The position numbers and the translations under genes are program-made. Below are positions 5,783 through 10,006 of a stretch of 10,006 bases of DNA, piece by piece (the first letter of the stretch is position 1; each line of letters starts with the position of its first letter). Origin of the DNA: Flectobacillus sp. (GTDB taxonomy: Bacteria > Bacteroidota > Bacteroidia > Cytophagales > Spirosomataceae); assembly GCA_029865665.1 (NCBI GenBank), contig JARXAV010000206.1, forward strand, positions 1-10,006, written 5' to 3'. Below the pieces are notes generated by a model. It saw nothing but the letters and a program-made list of their open reading frames with translations. It ran no database searches and had not been told where the DNA came from.

Positions 5783-6940
5783 ATGGCAAAAAGAGATTTT
5801 TATGAAGTACTTGGCGTAAGTAAAAGTGCTTCAGAAGACGAAATAAAAAAGGCATATCGTAAGTTAGCAATCAAATATCACCCAGATAAAAATCCGGGGG
5901 ATAATGAAGCGGAAGATAAGTTTAAGGAAGCAGCAGAGGCTTACGAAGTATTGTCAAACGCTCAGAAAAAAGCTCAGTATGACCGCTTTGGTCATTCAGG
6001 TATGGGTGGTGCTGCTGGCGGTGGTGGTTATGGTGGCGGTGGTATGAATATGGAAGACATATTCAGCCAATTTGGCGACATCTTTGGCGATAGCAGTCCG
6101 TTCGGAAATATGTTCGGTGGTCAACAAGGTGGTGGCGGCCGTCGTATGCGTAAAGGCTCTGACCTTCGTATCAAGTTAAAATTAAACTTGGAAGAAGTTG
6201 CCAATGGCGTGGAGAAAAAAATCAAAGTAAAACGCCACGTAGCTTGTAAACCTTGTAGCGGAACAGGTGCTAAAAACGGTACTGAAGTACAAAACTGTCA
6301 GACTTGTGGCGGAGCAGGTCAGGTACGTCGTGTGCAGCAAACAATGCTTGGACAAATGATGACGACTGCTACTTGTCCGACTTGTAATGGCGAAGGTAAA
6401 ATGATTAAAACTCGCTGTGAAGTTTGTTTTGGCGAAGGACGTGTACTAGAAGAAGAGGTTATTCCAATCAAAATTCCAGCAGGAGTTGCTGAAGGAATGC
6501 AGCTTTCGATGGGTGGAAAAGGAAACGTACCACCACGTGGAGGCGTTGCAGGAGATTTATTGATTGTGATTGAAGAAGAACCACATGAAGTATTGCACCG
6601 TGACGGTACCAACGTAGTATATGAATTGTATTTGAACTTTGCAGATGCAGCGTTAGGTACAGCGGTTGAAGTACCAACGATTACGGGTAAAGCTCGTATC
6701 ACGGTAGAAGCAGGGACACAAGCAGGAAAAATATTACGCTTAAAAGGAAAAGGAATTAAAGAATTGAATGGTTACGGAACTGGTGATCAGTTGTTACACA
6801 TCAATATCTGGACTCCAAAAACCCTTTCTCGTGAAGAAACAGATATGTTAGAGAAATTACGTAACTCGCCTAACTTTGCTCCAAAGCCAAGCAAAAGCGA
6901 CAAATCGTTTTTCGAGAAAATGAAAGATTTCTTTAATTAA
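5783..6940 (+). CDS. dnaJ: DnaJ (Hsp40), DnaK co-chaperone
   Basis: This is a 385-residue type I J-protein. The J domain (1-70) has HPD at 33-35, which stimulates DnaK ATPase. A Gly/Phe-rich linker (about 72-118) follows. The zinc-binding domain carries four CxxCxGxG repeats (CKPCSGTG 155-162, CQTCGGAG 172-179, CPTCNGEG 198-205, CEVCFGEG 212-219). The C-terminal substrate-binding beta-domains (about 222-365) include [19 protein letters not shown] and TLSREE. All zinc cysteines are present, so it should be fully functional. It binds unfolded proteins and hands them to DnaK with GrpE, encoded just upstream. dnaK itself is not in the window. The start [12 protein letters not shown] is the standard DnaJ start. 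Confidence 0.98.
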   Translation: MAKRDFYEVLGVSKSASEDEIKKAYRKLAIKYHPDKNPGDNEAEDKFKEAAEAYEVLSNAQKKAQYDRFGHSGMGGAAGGGGYGGGGMNMEDIFSQFGDIFGDSSPFGNMFGGQQGGGGRRMRKGSDLRIKLKLNLEEVANGVEKKIKVKRHVACKPCSGTGAKNGTEVQNCQTCGGAGQVRRVQQTMLGQMMTTATCPTCNGEGKMIKTRCEVCFGEGRVLEEEVIPIKIPAGVAEGMQLSMGGKGNVPPRGGVAGDLLIVIEEEPHEVLHRDGTNVVYELYLNFADAALGTAVEVPTITGKARITVEAGTQAGKILRLKGKGIKELNGYGTGDQLLHINIWTPKTLSREETDMLEKLRNSPNFAPKPSKSDKSFFEKMKDFFN

Positions 6941-6961
6941 TCTTTCTTACGAAATAGAGAC

Positions 6962-6997
6962 AAAATCCCCTAGTCTTCATCGACTAGGGGATTTTTT
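6962..6997. terminator. Intrinsic terminator after dnaJ
   Basis: AAAATCCCCTAGTC (6962-6975) pairs with GACTAGGGGATTTT (6982-6995) around a TTCATC loop and is followed by further T residues. The A-run on the left arm makes it usable from the minus strand too, for the convergent ATPase gene. Confidence 0.93.
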
Positions 6998-7025
6998 ATG
7001 CCCAATGAGGATGCTTTGAGAGTGA

Positions 7026-7079
7026 TTTACCTTGTAATTATAAAGTAGCATATTAGATTTACAAGGTAAAATGTTTTTT
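7026..7079. repeat. 54-bp repeat, copy A, containing a 12-bp dyad
   Basis: Positions 7026-7079 are identical to 8356-8409. Inside, TTTACCTTGTAA (7026-7037) and TTACAAGGTAAA (7059-7070) are perfect inverted 12-mers around a 21-bp AT-rich centre. The repeat ends in a T-run that runs into the TAA stop codon (7078-7080, minus strand) of the ATPase gene. It marks the 3' boundary of the repeat-bounded segment holding that gene. Confidence 0.93.
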
Positions 7080-8262
7080 AGACTTTCCCAGATTGCAATT
7101 CCTCCATTAACTCAGCGAGTGATGTTACGATGATACCATCGGTAGAGGGGTAACGTTCTTTCCCTGGATAAACGACGTAGCGTTTGGTCGCTTTAACGTC
7201 TTCACAACCTAGATAAAATCCTTTGGAAACAGTAGGGGATAAGGAGCGTTTTACTTCAATGGCGTATCGTTCTTGATGATTGACTTCAATGACTAAATCA
7301 ATTTCTGCTCCAGCGGAAGTGCGATAAAACCATGAAGTAACGCCTTGTGGTAAGCAGGACAGGATATTTTCAATTACAAATCCTTCCCAACTAGCTCCTA
7401 CAATTGGATGACCCACCAAATCGTCTGAGGTTGTTAAGTTGAGTAACGCATGAGTTAAACCACTATCTCGGATATAGACTTTTGGCGTTTTGACGAGCCT
7501 CTTGCCAACATTACCCGACCAAGGGAATAACGTTCTGACCAGAAATAAATCTTCCAATAATTCAATATACCGTTTAACAGTAGGAATGGTAATGCCTAAA
7601 CTTGCTCCAAGTTGTGCCGTATTTAACTGCCCTCCTTGATGATGTGCCAGCATCGTCCATAGTCTCCGTAAGGTAACAGCAGGTATGCGTGAGCCAAACT
7701 GAGGTACATCTCTTTCCAGATAAGTACTGATGAAATTTTGTCGCCATCTGAAACTAGCAGCATCAGTTTTGGCTAATAGACTGTCGGGGAATCCACCTCT
7801 AAGCCAGAGGTTTTCTTGGTTGGTATCTTTTAAATTGTTTATTTCTAATGAGTTAATTCCTGTTAGCTCTTGATAGGCAATTCTGCCTGCTAATGATTCA
7901 GATGCCTGTTTTAACAAATCAAGTGAGGCAGAACCTAAGATTAAAAACTGAGCAGTTCTAAACCCTTCTCTTCTTCTTCGGTCAATAACACCTCTCAATA
8001 CCGCAAATAATTCGGGAGTACGCTGTATTTCATCCAATATAATAAGTTTGCCTTTATGAAGATCAAAGTAGGCTTCTGGTTCTGTCAGCTTTGCAAGATC
8101 AGTTGGACTTTCTAAATCAAGATAAATAGGGTTAGGGCTTATTGATAACCCAATTTCTTCGGCAAGGGTTGTTTTACCCACTTGCCTTGGCCCTAGAATC
8201 CCTACCGCAGGGGATTCGTTCAATAACTCGATAATGCTATCTTGACATTTTCTCTTAATCAT
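7078..8262 (-). CDS. AAA ATPase with DUF4143-type C-terminus, repeat-flanked
   Basis: This 394-residue protein belongs to the large, often multi-copy AAA_14/DUF4143 family of prokaryotic ATPases, whose biological role is unsettled. The N-terminal ATPase has Walker A GPRQVGKTT (24-32), Walker B LIILDEIQ (73-80) and a sensor-1-like strand LILGSAS (107-113). A winged-helix-like segment (LNTAQLGASLGITIPTVKRYIELL, in the 213-236 range) follows. The C-terminus has E293 in WEGFVIEN, D322 in AEIDLVIE and E336-x-K338 in AIEVKRS, which together fit a PD-(D/E)xK nuclease-like fold. The motifs look intact, so the gene is probably functional. It is bracketed by an exact 54-bp repeat, and a third diverged copy overlaps its start codon. 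It sits alone between dnaJ and a sigma-factor operon, suggesting insertion as a cassette. Confidence 0.93.
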   Translation of the reverse strand: MIKRKCQDSIIELLNESPAVGILGPRQVGKTTLAEEIGLSISPNPIYLDLESPTDLAKLTEPEAYFDLHKGKLIILDEIQRTPELFAVLRGVIDRRRREGFRTAQFLILGSASLDLLKQASESLAGRIAYQELTGINSLEINNLKDTNQENLWLRGGFPDSLLAKTDAASFRWRQNFISTYLERDVPQFGSRIPAVTLRRLWTMLAHHQGGQLNTAQLGASLGITIPTVKRYIELLEDLFLVRTLFPWSGNVGKRLVKTPKVYIRDSGLTHALLNLTTSDDLVGHPIVGASWEGFVIENILSCLPQGVTSWFYRTSAGAEIDLVIEVNHQERYAIEVKRSLSPTVSKGFYLGCEDVKATKRYVVYPGKERYPSTDGIIVTSLAELMEELQSGKV

Positions 8263-8301
8263 CCTTGTAATTATAAATTAGTAATTTAGATTTACAAGGA
8301 T
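8261..8301. repeat. Diverged repeat copy B overlapping the ATPase start codon
   Basis: ATCCTTGTAA (8261-8270) and TTACAAGGAT (8292-8301) are perfect inverted 10-mers. The 37-bp CCTTG-to-CAAGG core differs from copies A and C at four central positions. Just outside the core, A..T in copies A/C becomes T..A here, so the dyad is preserved. Its left end overlaps the ATPase ATG (8260-8262). On the minus strand its right arm creates TATCCTTG, close to the -7 consensus TAnnTTTG, so it may be part of the promoter and operator of the ATPase gene. Confidence 0.85.
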
Positions 8302-8355
8302 AAATGTAGTGTTTTTCCTCTGTTTTATCAAGAAATGAAGGACTTAACATAATAT

Positions 8356-8409
8356 TTTACCTTGTAATTATAAAGTAGCATATTAGATTTACAAGGTAAA
8401 ATGTTTTTT
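8356..8409. repeat. 54-bp repeat, copy C
   Basis: This is identical to 7026-7079 in the same orientation, 1,330 bp away. Here the dyad extends to 14 bp (ATTTTACCTTGTAA at 8354-8367, TTACAAGGTAAAAT at 8389-8402). It bounds the ATPase cassette on its 5' side, about 55 bp beyond copy B. Exact identity implies recent duplication, gene conversion or strong constraint. Confidence 0.93.
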
Positions 8410-8426
8410 GTATCTCTTGGGTAAAT

Positions 8427-8472
8427 GAGTTTTAACTCGTTTAAATACAACCAAACAGTTTAAAAACTGTTT
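8427..8472. promoter_or_regulatory. Two adjacent palindromes upstream of the sigma-factor gene
   Basis: GAGTTTTAACTC (8427-8438) is a 5+5 bp dyad. Centred 30 bp further on, AAACAGTTT and AAACTGTTT (8453-8461, 8464-8472) form a 9+9 bp dyad with a 2-bp centre. They are about three helical turns apart and lie on the ATPase side of the 211-bp gap before the sigma factor. Possible operators, but low complexity and AT-richness make chance plausible. The rest of the gap (8473-8620) shows no clear promoter. Confidence 0.3.
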
Positions 8473-8626
8473 ATCCCACGTAGTTAGTCTATTTTTATTC
8501 AAAGAAAAGCAGCAATCATCGCAAGTTTTTTTATCAAATTACATCTAATAACATAAGCGAGAAAAATAAAGGTAAAATGAGTCGGCAGTGTTGGTAATTC
8601 TTTAATGATGGTGTATAGCATTGACA

Positions 8627-9208
8627 ATGAATGAAGTAGAACTTTTAGCACAACTTAGGGTAGGGGAAGAGTCTGCTTTTAAGGTGATTGTAGAAACCCA
8701 TCAAAAACGGGTTTACAATACCCTTTTGGCGATTGTTCAGCATCCAGAGGAGGCGGAAGATTTGGCTCAGGAGGTGTTTATTGAAGTATATCAGTCCGTT
8801 GCTTCTTTCAGAGGAGATGCCAAAATTGCTACGTGGTTATATCGTATTGCAACCACAAAGGCATTGGAGCATTTACGTAAAAAGAAGGCATCGAAACGTT
8901 TTGCGTTTATTACTAGTTTGTTTGGGGCAGAAAATGAGGTAGTGCATCATCCTGTTACGTTCGACCACCCGGGTGTTGAATTAGAAAATAAGGAAAGGGC
9001 TGCCGTACTTTTCAAAGCTATTAGCACATTGCCCGAAAATCAGAAAATTGCCTTTACGCTACATCATTTAGAGGCCTTACCTTATGTAGAAATCGCCGAA
9101 GTAATGCAACTTTCTTTGTCTTCTGTGGAATCGCTTCTCTTTCGAGCGAAGACGAATTTGAGGAAAAATTTAAAGACGTATTACGAGCAAATGTTACAAG
9201 GAAATTAA
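8627..9208 (+). CDS. ECF-type RNA polymerase sigma factor
   Basis: This is a 193-residue sigma-70 family protein with only regions 2 and 4. Region 2 (about 15-85) contains HPEEAEDLAQEVFIEVYQSV and FRGDAKIATWLYRIATTKAL. Region 4 (about 134-183) has LPENQKIAFTLHHLEALPYVEIAEVMQLSLSSVESLLFRAK in consecutive blocks, with its DNA-binding helix-turn-helix. ATG 8627 is preferred over the in-frame TTG at 8621: it gives the usual MNEVELLAQLRVGEESAF start, and the TTG would add only two residues. It heads an apparent operon with a small membrane protein 48 bp downstream and a Spy/CpxP-like protein after that, typical of an envelope-responsive sigma factor held by a membrane anti-sigma factor. The signal and regulon are unknown. 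Confidence 0.95.
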   Translation: MNEVELLAQLRVGEESAFKVIVETHQKRVYNTLLAIVQHPEEAEDLAQEVFIEVYQSVASFRGDAKIATWLYRIATTKALEHLRKKKASKRFAFITSLFGAENEVVHHPVTFDHPGVELENKERAAVLFKAISTLPENQKIAFTLHHLEALPYVEIAEVMQLSLSSVESLLFRAKTNLRKNLKTYYEQMLQGN

Positions 9209-9256
9209 TAAGAAAAGATAAATCGAAAGCTCGTTGGCTACCTATCGACAAACAGT

Positions 9257-9544
9257 ATGAACAATTCAGAACACATCGAACAAGAAATAGCGAAAACACT
9301 TAGTTCCTTAGAAGGAACAGAACAAGTAATGCCCAAACCGTTTTTTTACGCCCGACTGCGTGCAAGAATGGAACGGGAGTTGTTAGAACCGAAACGTGTT
9401 TTTTGGTGGGACATTAAGCCCGTCTATGCTTATTCTTTAGTAGTGGTGCTGGTGTTTCTTAACTTAATGACCCTTGTTCGTACAGAAAAGACTGAAACTA
9501 CGGATAAAGATGCTTATTCATTTTATCAAAGTGCTGATTTTTAG
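9257..9544 (+). CDS. Small single-pass membrane protein, probable anti-sigma factor
   Basis: The 95-residue protein has a cytoplasmic-type N-terminal half (MNNSEHIEQEIAKTLSSLEG, then KPFFYARLRARMERELLE). One hydrophobic segment spans roughly residues 70-90 (AYSLVVVLVFLNLMTLV), and a short polar tail follows. Its position directly after an ECF sigma gene and before a membrane-anchored periplasmic protein fits an anti-sigma factor that binds the sigma factor through its N-terminus. CnrY of Cupriavidus is a precedent of similar size and one-pass topology. No classical zinc-binding anti-sigma motif (HxxxCxxC) is present. The topology is clear; the anti-sigma role rests on gene order. Confidence 0.8.
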   Translation: MNNSEHIEQEIAKTLSSLEGTEQVMPKPFFYARLRARMERELLEPKRVFWWDIKPVYAYSLVVVLVFLNLMTLVRTEKTETTDKDAYSFYQSADF

Positions 9545-9596
9545 CCTATTTTTCTCGCCGAAAATAGCTTATTCGTAAAAATATCATGCTAACGAA

Positions 9597-10006
9597 ATGG
9601 AAGATAAACAAAAAATAAAGGCTTTGTGGTTGGTAATCGTAAGTCTTATCGTGCTGAATATAAGTGTGCTTGGCTGGCTTTGGTTTAGCCATCCAAAAGG
9701 ACATTTTCCTCCTGGAGGAAGAGTTCCTATTGCCGAAATCGTTGATTTTAGTGCTACACAACGCCAAGAATTTGAGAAATTAAAAGACGTTCATTTAGAA
9801 GAAGTTGAGCCTATTCGAGATACCATTCAGGTATTGAAACGTTCGCTTTTTGATTATTTAAAACAAGGAAAAATAGATACGGCTTATGTGGCTCAACAAG
9901 AAAATTTGTTAGCGGCTAAGATTCGAGAAAACGAATACAAAACCTTGTTACATCTTGCTCAGGTACGTGCTATGTGTACCCAAGAGCAAAAAGAACGTTT
10001 TGATAC
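9597..10006 (+). CDS. Membrane-anchored Spy/CpxP/CnrX-like periplasmic protein, 3' end outside window
   Basis: From ATG 9597 the frame is open for 136 codons to the window edge. An N-terminal hydrophobic anchor (ALWLVIVSLIVLNISVLGWLWF, about 9-30, shown in part) precedes a periplasmic helical domain. That domain has two LTxxQ-like turns (FSATQRQEFEKL near 51-62 and CTQEQKERF near 127-135) and long amphipathic helices between them. This is the pattern of the CpxP/Spy/CnrX/ZraP group of periplasmic stress or metal-sensing proteins. After an ECF sigma gene and a one-pass membrane protein it most resembles CnrX. Histidines H32 and H36 follow the anchor, and H119 lies in the last helix, but a full CnrX metal site is not evident. 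It starts 52 bp after the previous stop codon, same operon. Confidence 0.82.
   Translation, partial: MEDKQKIKALWLVIVSLIVLNISVLGWLWFSHPKGHFPPGGRVPIAEIVDFSATQRQEFEKLKDVHLEEVEPIRDTIQVLKRSLFDYLKQGKIDTAYVAQQENLLAAKIRENEYKTLLHLAQVRAMCTQEQKERFD

Noticed and set aside
6319..6702. Two minus-strand open frames (127 and 69 codons) inside dnaJ
   Set aside because: They are antisense to the well-conserved DnaJ zinc-finger and C-terminal coding sequence; low-complexity products.
7026..8409. Classical insertion sequence or CRISPR array
   Set aside because: No transposase or DDE/HUH motifs, and only three repeats with irregular spacing of about 1.2 kb and 55 bp; neither model fits.
8733..9299. Open frames overlapping the sigma-factor gene (69 codons plus, 81 codons minus)
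   Set aside because: Out of frame with a clear ECF sigma factor, no family features; shadows.
9546..9767. 73-codon minus-strand open frame
   Set aside because: It is antisense to the start of the anchored Spy/CpxP-like gene, whose signal anchor and periplasmic helices are clear.

Overview
The window looks like chromosomal DNA of a Bacteroidota member, plausibly Cytophagales (Spirosomaceae-like), although the genus cannot be fixed from this sequence. The reasons are AT-rich DNA, a near-textbook Bacteroidota promoter (TTTG, 19 nt, TAACTTTG) before grpE, weak or absent Shine-Dalgarno sequences before most genes, and a receiver-Crp fusion regulator of a kind I associate with this phylum.

Left part (1-3644): a universal stress protein gene (cut by the left edge) is divergent from a small thioredoxin-fold protein with no cysteines. 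Two CRP/FNR-type dyads (TGAY-N4-RTCA) lie between them. Next, reading leftward and closed by a strong hairpin, is a two-component operon: a PAS histidine kinase followed by a response regulator that fuses a receiver to a cyclic-nucleotide-binding-like domain and a Crp/Fnr helix-turn-helix. The arrangement resembles a condensed FixL-FixJ-FixK pathway, and the two dyads are plausible targets of this regulator.

Middle part (3889-6998): two tandem paralogous helical proteins of unknown function share coding motifs and leader sequence. They are followed by a 68-nt segment that can fold into a tidy three-way junction and then by an intrinsic terminator. After that come grpE and dnaJ (DnaK co-chaperones). 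An inverted repeat sits at the predicted grpE start site, two AGGAGG/GGAGG-masking hairpins lie between the genes, and a strong terminator follows dnaJ.

Right part (7026-10006): a DUF4143-type AAA ATPase gene is bracketed by an exact 54-bp direct repeat. Each copy contains a long dyad (TTTACCTTGTAA / TTACAAGGTAAA), and a third diverged copy overlaps the ATPase start codon. This looks like a mobile or self-regulated gene cassette. Then comes an ECF sigma factor, a 95-residue single-pass membrane protein and a membrane-anchored Spy/CpxP/CnrX-like protein cut by the right edge. This order and these sizes recall the CnrH-CnrY-CnrX envelope-signalling module.

The points most worth following are the ATPase-repeat cassette, the three-way-junction RNA candidate, the kinase/REC-Crp pathway with its putative targets, and the paralogous orphan pair.
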